Positions 38,156 to 47,332 of a stretch of 64,000 nt of DNA are shown here, piece by piece (the stretch's first letter is position 1; each line of letters begins with the position of its first letter). This stretch comes from Serratia liquefaciens (GTDB lineage: Bacteria; Pseudomonadota; Gammaproteobacteria; Enterobacterales; Enterobacteriaceae), in NCBI GenBank assembly GCA_012719855.1, contig JAAXZN010000044.1, positions 1 through 64,000 on the forward strand, written 5' to 3'. The position numbers and the translations under genes are program-made. The notes under the pieces were generated by a model. That model was not told the origin of the DNA and ran no database searches. It was given only the letters and a program-made list of their open reading frames with translations.

Positions 38156-38845
38156 TTACGCGCCATAGCGTTGGCGCAGCCCATTAACCAGAATCTCGAT
38201 ATGTTCAGCCAGCACCTCGCTGATTTGTTCCGCCTCGGCCGCGCCGATCTGCTGCCACCCGGCCTGACGGCGAACGGTTTCCCGCGCCACGCGAAACGAC
38301 AGCACTTCGCCGATCAGCGCGTGGGTATGCAACACAATTTTGGTCGAATGCGCATCCACACCGGTGTAGGCCGCCAGCAGGCGACAAAGCTTGTCATGCA
38401 GCGGCGCTACCACCTGTTGGTGGATCAGCGGGTAGGCGTCGGTGGGGGAAAGCTGCTCGCGCGACATGATTTTGCTCAGGTTCAGCGTCTGCGGTTGCGT
38501 CATCAGATCGCTGAACGCCAGCAGGCCGCGCTTCAGGTGGTCGAGGTAGTGCTCCGGCAGGCGTTCGGTGGCCGGCAACTGCCAGAAGCGATCAATCTCG
38601 TCGGCCAGGGGGCGAAACGCCTGCTGGATAAAATCGGCAATCCACTGTGCAACGGCCAGATACAGGCCTTCTTTGGAATTGAAGTAGTAGGTGATGGCGG
38701 CGATGTTGTGCCCGGCGCGCTGGGCGATATCGCGGGTGGTCGCACCCTGAATGCCATATTCGCCGAACATCTCGATGGCGGCGGCGATCAGCTGCTGTCG
38801 CGCCTGTTCCCCCCGTGCCCGGCTGGCGGTCTGATTATTTGGCAT
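38156..38845 (-). CDS. cecR: TetR-family regulator CecR (YbiH)
   Basis: A 229-residue TetR repressor collinear with E. coli CecR, which controls ybhG-F-S-R and rhlE and affects cefoperazone and chloramphenicol sensitivity. The N-terminal HTH is in GATTRDIAQRAGHNIAAITYYFNSKEGLYLA, and the C-terminal DUF1956-type domain contains LSKIMSREQLSPTDAYPLIHQQV. The ATG at 38845 is chosen; a GTG three codons upstream is possible. Its predicted palindromic operator lies 15 bp upstream of the start. Confidence 0.93.
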   Translation of the reverse strand: MPNNQTASRARGEQARQQLIAAAIEMFGEYGIQGATTRDIAQRAGHNIAAITYYFNSKEGLYLAVAQWIADFIQQAFRPLADEIDRFWQLPATERLPEHYLDHLKRGLLAFSDLMTQPQTLNLSKIMSREQLSPTDAYPLIHQQVVAPLHDKLCRLLAAYTGVDAHSTKIVLHTHALIGEVLSFRVARETVRRQAGWQQIGAAEAEQISEVLAEHIEILVNGLRQRYGA

Positions 38846-38860
38846 TGATGGCACTCGCTA

Positions 38861-38886
38861 AAGTTAATCAATCATATGATTAACTT
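38861..38886. promoter_or_regulatory. Predicted CecR operator
   Basis: AAGTTAATCA - 6 bp - TGATTAACTT is a perfect inverted repeat with 10-bp arms (38861-38870 and 38877-38886), between divergent cecR and rhlE. A TetR dimer site at this place would control both the cecR-ybhGFSR operon and rhlE. Confidence 0.85.
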
Positions 38887-39147
38887 TATGCCAACTTGGG
38901 TAAAATGCAATCAGTAGGCATCGTTTATTTAAGGCTATTTTTTCGGACTAGGCTGAATTCCCGGCATATTGTGCTTTGAGCCAGTAAAATTGCGTTTTCT
39001 TGTTCGAGTTCTGCTACAATCGCCCGCTTGGTGCACTGCAGTTTGTGCCAATCCCTCGTGGTCATGCTTAATGTCCCGTCTGATAATCCTCCCAGGAAAC
39101 TGCACCGAACACTGTTAGGTTAGGGGGGATCTGGAGTTTTTCTCTTT
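38887..39147 (+). promoter_or_regulatory. Promoter and long 5' leader of rhlE
   Basis: A TACAAT -10-like box at 39015-39020, with a weak TTGCGT about 19 bp upstream, suggests transcription from about 39027. That leaves a leader of about 120 nt. Complementary segments TGCAGTTT (39037-39044) and AAACTGCA (39097-39104) could fold it. Confidence 0.45.
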
Positions 39148-40509
39148 ATGTCATTTGAAACCCTCGGCTTAAGTGCTGAAATTCTGCGCGCTGTTGAAGA
39201 ACAGGGCTATCGCGAACCTACGCCAATTCAGCGCCAGGCTATTCCTGTCGTATTGGAAGGTCGTGACCTGATGGCCAGCGCCCAGACCGGTACCGGTAAA
39301 ACCGCTGGCTTTACCCTGCCGCTGTTGCAGCTGCTGAGTAAGCATGACCATCCGGTCAAAGGCCGTCGTCCGGTACGCGCGTTGATCCTGACGCCAACCC
39401 GTGAGCTGGCAGCGCAGATCGGCGAAAACGTCGAAGCCTACAGCAAATACCTGCGCCTGCGTTCGCTGGTGGTATTTGGTGGTGTGAGCATCAATCCGCA
39501 GATGATGAAACTGCGCGGCGGCGTCGACATTCTGGTGGCAACACCGGGTCGCCTGCTGGATCTGGAACACCAACGAGCCGTTGACCTGTCCAAAGTTGAA
39601 ATTCTGGTGCTGGACGAAGCCGACCGCATGCTGGATATGGGCTTTATCCATGATATCCGTCGCGTGCTGGCCAAGCTGCCTGCCAAGCGTCAGAACCTGC
39701 TGTTCTCTGCGACCTTCTCCGACGATATCAAGGGGCTGGCCAACAAACTGTTGCACAACCCGGCATCGGTTGAAGTGGCGCGCCGCAATACCGCGTCCGA
39801 GCAGATCGAACAAAGCGTGCACTTCGTCGACAAGAAGCGTAAGCGGGAATTGCTGTCCCAGATGATCGGTGAAGGCGACTGGAAGCAGGTGCTGGTGTTC
39901 AACCGCACCAAGCACGGCGCTAACCATCTGGCCGAACAGCTGAACAAAGACGGCATCACTGCCGCTGCGATCCACGGCAATAAAAGCCAGGGGGCTCGTA
40001 CCCGTGCGCTGGCCGATTTTAAAGACGGCAAAATTCGCGTCTTGGTTGCTACCGACATCGCGGCACGCGGTCTGGACATCGACCAGTTGCCACACGTGGT
40101 GAACTACGAGCTGCCTAACGTACCGGAAGATTACGTTCACCGTATCGGCCGTACCGGCCGTGCAGAACGTACCGGTGAGGCTATCTCGCTGGTGTGCGTG
40201 GATGAACACAAGCTGCTGCGCGATATCGAACGCCTGCTCAAGCGTGAAATTCCACGTATCGCATTGCCAGGCTACGAGCCGGATCCAAGCATCAAGGCGG
40301 AGCCGATCATTAACGGCCGTCAGGGTGGTGGACGTGGTGCGCCGCGTGGCAATGGCGGTGGTCAACGCGCCGGTAACGGCGGCGGCCAGCGCAGTGGCAA
40401 CGGCGGCCAGCGTGAAAACCGCGGTGGCGGCAGCGCCCGTCCGCAGGGTGATGGCAAACCGCGTTCAGGCGCGCCTTCGCGTCGTCCGCGCAGCCGTCCT
40501 GCCGAGTAA
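39148..40509 (+). CDS. rhlE: ATP-dependent RNA helicase RhlE
   Basis: A 453-residue DEAD-box helicase implicated in ribosome assembly and RNA decay. Motifs include the Q motif ([12 protein letters not shown]), Walker [32 protein letters not shown] (LFSATF) and [13 protein letters not shown]. The C-terminal 80 residues are a basic, Gly/Arg-rich tail of GGQR-like repeats that should bind RNA nonspecifically. A strong intrinsic terminator follows. Regulated with ybhGFSR by CecR in E. coli. Confidence 0.96.
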   Translation: MSFETLGLSAEILRAVEEQGYREPTPIQRQAIPVVLEGRDLMASAQTGTGKTAGFTLPLLQLLSKHDHPVKGRRPVRALILTPTRELAAQIGENVEAYSKYLRLRSLVVFGGVSINPQMMKLRGGVDILVATPGRLLDLEHQRAVDLSKVEILVLDEADRMLDMGFIHDIRRVLAKLPAKRQNLLFSATFSDDIKGLANKLLHNPASVEVARRNTASEQIEQSVHFVDKKRKRELLSQMIGEGDWKQVLVFNRTKHGANHLAEQLNKDGITAAAIHGNKSQGARTRALADFKDGKIRVLVATDIAARGLDIDQLPHVVNYELPNVPEDYVHRIGRTGRAERTGEAISLVCVDEHKLLRDIERLLKREIPRIALPGYEPDPSIKAEPIINGRQGGGRGAPRGNGGGQRAGNGGGQRSGNGGQRENRGGGSARPQGDGKPRSGAPSRRPRSRPAE

Positions 40510-40530
40510 GCCGACACCTGCTGATAAAAA

Positions 40531-40557
40531 AGCCACCGTTTACGGTGGCTTTTTTTA
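40531..40557 (+). terminator. Intrinsic terminator of rhlE
   Basis: AGCCACCG-TTTA-CGGTGGCT is followed by seven Ts and preceded by six As. A textbook Rho-independent terminator that can work on both strands between rhlE and the convergent efflux adaptor gene. Confidence 0.93.
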
Positions 40558-40600
40558 TGCGAAATCGAGTAGGGCAGTATAAAACAAACGCGACAAAGGC

Positions 40601-41629
40601 TCAGCGCATTTCGAGTTCCGGCACCACCGACATACCGACGCGCAACCGTGCCAGGTCCGATTGGTTCGGCTCCAGCAGGATCTTCACCGGCAGGCGTTGC
40701 ACCACTTTGGTGTAGTTGCCGGTTGCGTTATCGGCGCTGATGGCGGCAAAGGTAGCGCCGGTGGCAGGCGCTATGCTGTCGACATGACCGCGTAGCGTTA
40801 CGCCGGGCAGCGCATCTACGCGGATCGATACCGGCTGGCCGGCAGAGACATTGGCCAACTGGGTTTCCAGGAAGTTGGCGACGACATAGCTCTGCTGCAG
40901 CGGCACTACCGCCAGCAACCTCGTACCGGCAGAGACCCAGGCCCCTTCGCGCACCGCGCGCTGGCCTACGGTGCCGGCAATGGGCGCGACGATTTGGGTA
41001 TAGGAAAGATTCAGGCGGGCCTGGTCAACACTGGCCTGTGAGGCGGCAATGTCAGCTTCGGCCTGTTTCCTGCTGGCCTGCAATACGCCGACTTCTTTGC
41101 GTGCAGAGACAACGGCAGCCTGGTTTTGCTTCAGCTGTGCCGCGGCGGTTTGCATTGCGGAGGCGGATTTTTGCTGCTCATCTGCGGTAGCGGTACCGGT
41201 TTTTAGCAGCCGGCGATAGCGGTCGGCATTCTGCCCTGCGTAATTGAGCGTGGCCTGGCTGGCGCTGACGCCGGCTTCCTGCTGGGCAATATTGGCCTGC
41301 TGTTGTTCCAGCTGCGCCTGAATACTGGCCAGCTTGGCCTGGCTAATTTGCAGATTAGCCTCTGCGGTTTCCAACGCGACGCGATAATCCCGGTCGTCGA
41401 TCGTGGCTAACACATCGCCGGGATTAACCTGTTGGTTATCGGTCACGTTGACGCTGCGGATATAGCCGGAAACCTTGGGAGCCACCAGTGTGTAATCGGC
41501 TGTCACCACCGCGTCGTCGGTACGAAAATGGTGGCGGTTAAGCGATGAATAAATAAAGAAAGCGATAGCCAACAGGATGACCAGCAGCAGCGCCAGAGTT
41601 AAGGTTCGTTTTGCAGGAGTGAAGCTCAT
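40601..41629 (-). CDS. EmrA-like membrane-fusion protein of an efflux pump
   Basis: A 342-residue HlyD/EmrA-family adaptor. One N-terminal membrane helix (LTLALLLVILLAIAFFIYSS) is followed by the lipoyl half-motif DYTLVAPKVSGYIRSVNVTDNQ, a long coiled coil (about residues 85-200) and the second half-motif TQIVAPIAGTVGQRAVREGAW. The start at 41629 (MSFTPAKRTLTLALL) lies 2 nt after the stop of the MFS partner. The pair should form a tripartite pump with an outer-membrane channel. The substrate is unknown. Confidence 0.9.
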   Translation of the reverse strand: MSFTPAKRTLTLALLLVILLAIAFFIYSSLNRHHFRTDDAVVTADYTLVAPKVSGYIRSVNVTDNQQVNPGDVLATIDDRDYRVALETAEANLQISQAKLASIQAQLEQQQANIAQQEAGVSASQATLNYAGQNADRYRRLLKTGTATADEQQKSASAMQTAAAQLKQNQAAVVSARKEVGVLQASRKQAEADIAASQASVDQARLNLSYTQIVAPIAGTVGQRAVREGAWVSAGTRLLAVVPLQQSYVVANFLETQLANVSAGQPVSIRVDALPGVTLRGHVDSIAPATGATFAAISADNATGNYTKVVQRLPVKILLEPNQSDLARLRVGMSVVPELEMR

Positions 41630-41631
41630 GG

Positions 41632-43236
41632 TTATGATCCTGATGTTTTTGGAACTAAAGGTAAAAGTGTTTGCGGCGGGTAGACGCGCGTCGGCAACCA
41701 GACGGTCAGCAGCACCAACAGCAGCGCACAGCAAATGATCAGCAGATAGGCGTCACTGATGCTGAGGATCACCGCCTGATATTTTACCAGCGTCGAAAAA
41801 TGCCCGAGATTTTCCGCTGAACTGACCGAGCCGTCCGGCAACAGCGGCATGGCACCGCTGGCCTGTTCTGCATTCTCTGCGGTCATCAGCCAGGGGTGAT
41901 TGCCTAGTCGGTTCACCAGCACCTGGGAGTGAAATTTTTCCCGATGACTCATGAAATTCTCGACCAGACTGCCCGCCGCCACGCTTGAAAAACCGCGCAC
42001 TGTGTTAAACATCGCCGAAGCGAAGGGGCCTTCCGGTGCCAGCACCGTGCTGGTGGAGGTCAGCAAAACCGATAAAATCATCATCGGTTGGCCAAATGCC
42101 TGCATGATTTGCAGCAACCAGAAATTTTGCCGTGCCCAATCGTCGGTTAACTGCATACCAAGCAGACAAGAACCCACGATCAGTGCGGCACCGGCGGTCA
42201 GCATCCAACGGCTATCAATCCACCGCAGATTCAGCAGGGCGGCGATAAACGGCGCTATCACCAACTGCGGCAAGCCGATGGCCAGCGCCAGCGGCGCAAA
42301 TTGAGCGGTGCGGAACCCACCCACCTGCGAGAAGTAGAACGACGGTAATAACGAGCCGGAAAGCGCCAATATCAGCACGCCTGCCAGCGTCAGCAAGCTG
42401 TAAGAAAGGTTGATTCGCTGCAGCATTTTCAGTTTGAACAAGGGTAACGGATGAAACCACTCGTTAATCAAAAACGTCACCAGCAGTGCGACAGAAACCG
42501 GCAGCATCAGGCAGATCAGCGGTGAATTAAACCAATCGAGCCGCTCTCCCTGAGTCAACGACAAAATCAACAGCGCAATACCACTGCACCCGGTCAACAT
42601 GCCGAACAGATCCATCTGGCGTAAACGTTCCAGACGCAATGGATCCTGCGGTAATCCCCAGCCAATCAGCAGCATGGCGACGAAACACGGTGGGATAGCC
42701 TGCCAGAAGACAAACTGCCAGCCCAGGTTGTCCGTCCACAGTGCCGCCAACGGCGCCGCCACGTTGGGGCCAAAGGTGGCGGTGAGCGCGTAGGCGGCCA
42801 AGCCGTAAAGTTTGATGCCCGGCGGCAAGAAACGCAGCGCGACCGTCATCAGCAGCGGCGGCAGGGCACCGCCAAACAGGCCTTGAACGATTCGTAGCGC
42901 AATAAACAGCGTGGGGTCAGAGATCAAGGGTTGGAGTACGCCGACCGCAGCAAATCCGCTGACCATCACCAGAGCAAAACGTCGCAGTGAGAAAGTCACC
43001 GCAAACCAGGGGGCAACCATCATGGCGGCCACCTCTGCCGCCTGGTAGGACGAGGTGATCCAACTGCCTTGGTCATAACCGATGCCGATGGCTGCGCGAA
43101 TATCTGCCAGCGCCAGATCGCTTACCCGATCGTTCAACCCTGAGGTCAGGGCAGCAATCAGCACCCCTACCAGGCCGAAGGCCAGGCGCAAGGTAAAAGG
43201 GTGCGGTGCGATGGCAGGCCCAGGCTGAACATTCAT
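41632..43236 (-). CDS. EmrB/QacA-type MFS drug transporter (DHA2 family)
   Basis: A 534-residue transporter with about 14 predicted membrane helices. The DHA2 N-terminal features DLALADIRAAIGIGYDQGSWITSSYQ and the motif-C-like GLFGGALPPLLMT are present. It precedes the EmrA-like adaptor gene in one transcript and diverges from an IclR-family regulator across 160 bp with repeated AT-rich motifs, which probably hold the operators. Likely exports an aromatic or acidic compound handled by the adjacent locus; this is inference from context. Confidence 0.9.
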   Translation of the reverse strand: MNVQPGPAIAPHPFTLRLAFGLVGVLIAALTSGLNDRVSDLALADIRAAIGIGYDQGSWITSSYQAAEVAAMMVAPWFAVTFSLRRFALVMVSGFAAVGVLQPLISDPTLFIALRIVQGLFGGALPPLLMTVALRFLPPGIKLYGLAAYALTATFGPNVAAPLAALWTDNLGWQFVFWQAIPPCFVAMLLIGWGLPQDPLRLERLRQMDLFGMLTGCSGIALLILSLTQGERLDWFNSPLICLMLPVSVALLVTFLINEWFHPLPLFKLKMLQRINLSYSLLTLAGVLILALSGSLLPSFYFSQVGGFRTAQFAPLALAIGLPQLVIAPFIAALLNLRWIDSRWMLTAGAALIVGSCLLGMQLTDDWARQNFWLLQIMQAFGQPMMILSVLLTSTSTVLAPEGPFASAMFNTVRGFSSVAAGSLVENFMSHREKFHSQVLVNRLGNHPWLMTAENAEQASGAMPLLPDGSVSSAENLGHFSTLVKYQAVILSISDAYLLIICCALLLVLLTVWLPTRVYPPQTLLPLVPKTSGS

Positions 43237-43268
43237 AGCGTGACTCCGGAAACGAAACTAACGATTCA

Positions 43269-43335
43269 CTGTATTGCATGATGGTACAATGTGATGCATG
43301 CTACATTGTGGTTCGCTGTATTGCAATGCGGTACA
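43269..43335. promoter_or_regulatory. Repeated operator-like motifs between efflux pump and IclR gene
   Basis: CTGTATTGCA occurs at 43269-43278 and 43316-43325, each followed by GGTACA (43283-43288 and 43330-43335); copies are 47 bp (4.5 helix turns) apart. Between them is the inverted pair ACAATGT (43286-43292) / ACATTGT (43303-43309). These are good candidates for binding sites of the adjacent IclR regulator. Confidence 0.6.
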
Positions 43336-43396
43336 TCGTGCCTGAGGGTATAAAAAAATGTTACAGTGTGGGCAAAAAGTCAGGGAGAGAACCTCA

Positions 43397-44176
43397 ATGT
43401 CTGAACCTACAACCTGTTGTGATGACGAAAAGACCGGTGGTATTCAGGTCATCACTCGCGCGGCGAAAATCCTCGATGCGTTGGGTGAAAAACCGAACGG
43501 CATGAGCCTGGGAGAAATCGCCGCGGTGGTCGATCTGCCGCGTTCTACCGTGCAGCGCATTGTCAATGCGTTGGATTCTGTGCAACTGGTGCGAGGTGGC
43601 GCTGGCGGCGTGCGCCTGGGGCCGTCGTTATTGCGACTGATTGCCAGCGTACATACAGAAATGGTGGCGATTGCCACCCCCTGGCTGCAGGCATTGAGCG
43701 ACGCCACCGGCGAGACGGTTTCTCTGGGGCGAGCAAGCGGTTTACAGTTGGCAGTCGTGCACTACATTGTGGCGGATCGGGAACTGCGCGTAGTGCCGCG
43801 TATCGGCATGAATCTGCCTCTCTACAGCACCTCCGGCGGGCGCGCGCTGCTGGCGCTGAACAGTGATGATGCGGCGCGGGATTTGTTGGGTGAAGCCTAT
43901 AAGGCGGTGACTGACCTGACCGTACGTGATTTTCCGGGATTGATGGAACGCCTGGCCGAAATACGCCGTACCGGTCTGTCCTACGACAGGGAAGAAACGC
44001 TGGAAGGCATATCCACCATGGCGGTGGCTATCGACACCATTCTCGGGCGCTTCTCCATCAGCCTGTTAGTGCCCAGCAGCCGCTTAATCAAGAACGAAGC
44101 TCGCTATCGCGAGGAGATCCTCAAATGCAAAGAAGCGCTGATCGATGAGATTGGCAAAGGCGCATCGCGAGATTAA
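43397..44176 (+). CDS. IclR-family transcriptional regulator
   Basis: A 259-residue regulator with an N-terminal winged HTH (ITRAAKILDALGEKPNGMSL, EIAAVVDLPRSTVQRIVNAL) and the C-terminal IclR effector domain (LGRASGLQLAVVHYI, PLYSTSGGRALLALN, GISTMAVAI). The N-terminus has Cys-Cys-Asp-Asp before the HTH, which is unusual. The start at 43397 (MSEPTTCCDDEKTGG) follows GGGAGAG; the frame continues upstream. Divergent from the EmrAB-like pump and 12 bp upstream of a universal stress protein gene. Effector unknown. Confidence 0.9.
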   Translation: MSEPTTCCDDEKTGGIQVITRAAKILDALGEKPNGMSLGEIAAVVDLPRSTVQRIVNALDSVQLVRGGAGGVRLGPSLLRLIASVHTEMVAIATPWLQALSDATGETVSLGRASGLQLAVVHYIVADRELRVVPRIGMNLPLYSTSGGRALLALNSDDAARDLLGEAYKAVTDLTVRDFPGLMERLAEIRRTGLSYDREETLEGISTMAVAIDTILGRFSISLLVPSSRLIKNEARYREEILKCKEALIDEIGKGASRD

Positions 44177-44188
44177 CGGGAGAAGATA

Positions 44189-44638
44189 ATGAAGACGCTG
44201 TTGGTCGCGATTGATAACTCCGCCACCGCTCGCAAAGTTATTTCACTGGCGGTGGAACAGGGGTTGGCCCAACGGGCGGCGGTAGTGGTGCTATGCTGTG
44301 TGGATCTCAGCTATTCCACGACGGGCCCTTATGACATTACCGTCGGTGAAGACCCGGCGGATTTTGGCTGCGCGCAGGATGAGGAAAGCGCAGCGGCGGC
44401 CGTAGTGCGCCAGGCGCTGAGCGAACTGAAGGATGCCGGCGTCAGCGCGCGGGGTCGGGTGGTGGCCGGGGAGCCGGCGGAAACCATCGTGGCTCAGGCT
44501 AAGGAGCTGAATGCCGCCATGATCATTATGGGCCGCAGGCATCTTTCCCCCTTTAACCGTTTGTTGAGAGGCTCACACAGCGCTTTGGTGATTGAAAACG
44601 CCGACTGCCCGGTGTTGATCGACGTACGCGCTGATTGA
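44189..44638 (+). CDS. Universal stress protein (UspA family)
   Basis: A 149-residue single-domain Usp with the N-terminal ATP-site Asp (LVAIDNSATARK) and the C-terminal nucleotide motif G-2x-G-9x-GS in a variant form (MGRRHLSPFNRLLRGSHS). The usual second glycine is not clear, so ATP binding is uncertain. Lies between the IclR gene and a dehydrogenase in one transcription unit. Confidence 0.9.
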   Translation: MKTLLVAIDNSATARKVISLAVEQGLAQRAAVVVLCCVDLSYSTTGPYDITVGEDPADFGCAQDEESAAAAVVRQALSELKDAGVSARGRVVAGEPAETIVAQAKELNAAMIIMGRRHLSPFNRLLRGSHSALVIENADCPVLIDVRAD

Positions 44639-44663
44639 CCGCCTCTGCTTTTCGGAGCCGAAG

Positions 44664-45623
44664 ATGAAACTGAAGTGTGCAATTCTGGATGATTATCAGC
44701 AGGTGGCGCTTGGCATGGCGGACTGGTCGGCTATTGCCGATCGGGTCGAGGTATCCGCCATGAGCCAGCATTTTACCGACGAAGCGGAGTTGGCCGTGCA
44801 CCTGCAGGATTGCGACATTCTGGTGATCATGCGCGAGCGTACGCCAATCACGGCGTCGCTGTTGGTGCGTTTGCCTAAGTTGAAGCTGGTGATCACCTCG
44901 GGTATGCGCAATGCCTCTGTCGATCTGGCAGCGGCAACGCAACGTGGCGTTGTGGTCTGCGGCACCGCCAGCGGGTCGGCGGCGCCGATGGAGCTGACCT
45001 GGGCGCTGCTGCTTGGGCTGGCGAAGCATATCGTGCCGGAAAGCGCTGGGTTGCGTAATAACGGCCCCTGGCAGCAGACGCTGGGTGTGGCGCTGCAGGG
45101 AAAAACCCTGGGGCTGTTGGGCTTGGGCAAGATTGGCAGCCAGATGGCGGTGGTAGCGCAGGCATTTGGCATGCGTGTGGTGGCCTGGAGCCAAAATCTG
45201 ACGGCGGAAAAAGCCGCGCAGCAGGGGGTGATTCTGGCGGAGTCTAAACAGGCGCTGTTTGAACAAAGCGACTTTGTTTCCATTCATCTGGTGCTGAGTG
45301 AGCGCAGCCGTGGGCTGGTCGGGCAGCAGGAACTGCAGGCGATGAAAAATAGCGCTTACCTGATCAACACCTCACGTGCAGCCATTGTTGACCGCAGCGC
45401 GTTGATTGACGCCTTGCAGAACCAGCGGATTGCCGGGGCCGGGCTGGATGTGTTCGAAGTCGAGCCTCTGCCGCTCGACGATATCTTCCGCCGTTTGCCC
45501 AACGTGCTGGCGACGCCGCATCTGGGCTACGTGGCGGATGATAACTACGGCATTTATTTCCGCGAAGCGGTCGAAGACATCGTGGCGTTTCTCGCCGATG
45601 AACCGATACGCCGTCTGAATTAG
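44664..45623 (+). CDS. D-isomer-specific 2-hydroxyacid dehydrogenase family protein
   Basis: A 319-residue NAD(P)-dependent dehydrogenase. The Rossmann motif GLGKIG is at 153-158. The Arg and His catalytic positions are in [17 protein letters not shown] and ATPHLGYV, with the intervening Glu in [12 protein letters not shown]. Closest in feel to SerA/GhrB-type enzymes acting on 2-oxo or 2-hydroxy acids. Third gene after iclR-usp, 25 bp from usp, so the regulator probably controls its own operon, including this enzyme, as well as the divergent pump. Confidence 0.9.
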   Translation: MKLKCAILDDYQQVALGMADWSAIADRVEVSAMSQHFTDEAELAVHLQDCDILVIMRERTPITASLLVRLPKLKLVITSGMRNASVDLAAATQRGVVVCGTASGSAAPMELTWALLLGLAKHIVPESAGLRNNGPWQQTLGVALQGKTLGLLGLGKIGSQMAVVAQAFGMRVVAWSQNLTAEKAAQQGVILAESKQALFEQSDFVSIHLVLSERSRGLVGQQELQAMKNSAYLINTSRAAIVDRSALIDALQNQRIAGAGLDVFEVEPLPLDDIFRRLPNVLATPHLGYVADDNYGIYFREAVEDIVAFLADEPIRRLN

Positions 45624-45703
45624 CCGGCTTTTATTCCCCTGGACGCTTGTCTGATGCGGGTGTTCGCCCGTATCATTGCGCGTCATTTTTAGCAGGGGTA
45701 ATC

Positions 45704-46639
45704 ATGCGCGTATTATTGGCTCCGATGGAGGGCGTTCTCGATTCTTTGGTGCGTGAGTTATTCACCGAAGTGAACGACTACGACCTGTGCATCACCGAAT
45801 TCCTGCGCGTGGTCGATCAGCTGTTACCCGCCAAGTCTTTCTATCGTCTGTGCCCCGAACTGCATCATGCCAGCCGCACGCCGTCCGGTACCCTGGTGCG
45901 TATCCAATTGCTGGGCCAATATCCGCAGTGGCTGGCGGAAAACGCCGCCCGTGCGGTTGAACTCGGGTCCTATGGCGTCGATCTCAACTGTGGCTGCCCG
46001 TCCAAGCTGGTCAACGGCAGCGGCGGTGGCGCGACGCTGTTGAAAGATCCGGAGCTGATTTATCAGGGGGCCAAAGCGATGCGTGCGGCGGTGCCGGATC
46101 ATCTGCCGGTCACGGTAAAAGTTCGGTTAGGTTGGGACAGCGACAGCCGCAGTTTCGAAATTGCCGATGCGGTCCAACAGGCGGGCGCCACCGAACTGGC
46201 GGTGCATGGCCGCACCAAAGAGGACGGCTACAAGGCGGAACGCATCAACTGGGCGGCGATTGGCGAGATCCGCCAACGCCTGAGCATACCGGTGATCGCC
46301 AACGGCGAAATCTGGGACTGGCAAAGTGCGCAAGATTGCCTGCAAACCACCGGCTGTAACGCGGTGATGCTGGGGCGCGGCGCGCTTAACGTGCCGAACC
46401 TGAGCCGGGTGGTGAAGTATAACGAACCGCGCATGCCCTGGCCGCAGGTGGTACAACTGCTGCAAAAATACGTTCATCTTGAAAAGCAGGGCGATACCGG
46501 CCTTTATCACGTGGCGCGTATTAAGCAGTGGTTGGGTTATTTGCGTAAGGAATATGACGAGGCGACCGAGCTGTTCGGCGAAGTGCGCACCTTGAATAAT
46601 TCAAAAGATATCGCCCGGGTAATTTGTCGCTCGGAATAA
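45704..46639 (+). CDS. dusC: tRNA-dihydrouridine(16) synthase
   Basis: FMN enzyme reducing U16 of tRNAs. The 311-residue product starts at 45704 ([20 protein letters not shown]), matching E. coli DusC. Catalytic Cys98 is in [18 protein letters not shown]; the FMN-site stretches [17 protein letters not shown] and IANGEIWDW follow. Single gene with its own hairpin terminator. Confidence 0.96.
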   Translation: MRVLLAPMEGVLDSLVRELFTEVNDYDLCITEFLRVVDQLLPAKSFYRLCPELHHASRTPSGTLVRIQLLGQYPQWLAENAARAVELGSYGVDLNCGCPSKLVNGSGGGATLLKDPELIYQGAKAMRAAVPDHLPVTVKVRLGWDSDSRSFEIADAVQQAGATELAVHGRTKEDGYKAERINWAAIGEIRQRLSIPVIANGEIWDWQSAQDCLQTTGCNAVMLGRGALNVPNLSRVVKYNEPRMPWPQVVQLLQKYVHLEKQGDTGLYHVARIKQWLGYLRKEYDEATELFGEVRTLNNSKDIARVICRSE

Positions 46640-46642
46640 TAA

Positions 46643-46663
46643 TAACCCGCCTAAGGCGGGTTA
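46643..46663 (+). terminator. Hairpin after dusC
   Basis: TAACCCGCC-TAA-GGCGGGTTA is a perfect 9-bp stem starting 4 bp after the dusC stop. Only a short T stretch lies in the stem base, so it could act in either direction between dusC and the convergent small gene. Confidence 0.7.
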
Positions 46664-46679
46664 ACGTGAATTCGTATTA

Positions 46680-46946
46680 TCAGGACTCGCTGTCGAGACG
46701 ATTTATTTCTATCTCGATATCCTGAATGGTTGTTTCCAACCCTTCAAGGCAGGCGCCCTGTTTATTCAGCAAGTCACCAATGGCCCCGGCGAATTCCTTA
46801 TGTTTATATTCGCCCTGATCGAAAGCCAGCCATTGCGCAGACAGCGTCTCGGTATTGGATTGTGCATAGTGTCTCATTTCCTTCAGCTGAGAAACCACAT
46901 CACGTAAATTATCAATCTGCGTTTTGCTGTTTTCATTGTCACTCAT
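46680..46946 (-). CDS. Small acidic hypothetical protein, likely coiled coil
   Basis: An 88-residue protein, not recognised. It is hydrophilic and acidic, without signal peptide or membrane segment. Heptad-like spacing (IDNLRDVVSQLKEMRHYA and LEGLETTIQDIEIEINRL) suggests two helices forming a coiled coil. A strong AAGGAG ribosome site precedes the ATG, supporting a real gene. It is flanked by dusC (convergent) and 386 bp of AT-rich non-coding DNA upstream. Confidence 0.65.
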   Translation of the reverse strand: MSDNENSKTQIDNLRDVVSQLKEMRHYAQSNTETLSAQWLAFDQGEYKHKEFAGAIGDLLNKQGACLEGLETTIQDIEIEINRLDSES

Positions 46947-47332
46947 GCATAGCTCCTTGGGGTACGTCGTTTAAATAATTGCGACTGCCAGATAAAGACT
47001 ACCCTATCTGGCGCAATATATCAGTGCTATGAGCTGATATGTCCGATTTTTGTGGGATATATACCGTTAAAATCGCTTTACAAACAAAATAATATGCCAA
47101 TTGTAAAATTTTATAAATTTTCATTATTAAATCGGTTTTATGGACGTTAATTAAATTGTCAATAGTCTGTTTCTTATACTTGGTTGGTGACGGAAGGATG
47201 TAAATATTTAATTGGTGCGGAGATAAAAAATAGGGAAAATATTCCCCTGTTGAAAGGGGGTTATTTCCCTGCCGGCGGCTTAGCCCTTCTTATACTGCCG
47301 CTATCGGGCCAGAACATAGCTAATCCAGAGTG
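46947..47332. other. AT-rich intergenic region
   Basis: Clearly more AT-rich than its neighbours, with no convincing gene. It should hold the promoter of the small gene at 46680-46946 and the 3' end of the N-acetyltransferase transcript. A weak hairpin (CCCC...GGGG, 47244-47259) is the only structure seen. Confidence 0.5.

Noticed and set aside
39169..40365. 398-codon minus-strand frame opposite rhlE
   Set aside because: Exactly opposite the DEAD-box gene, whose motifs are all intact; composition is that of an antisense shadow.
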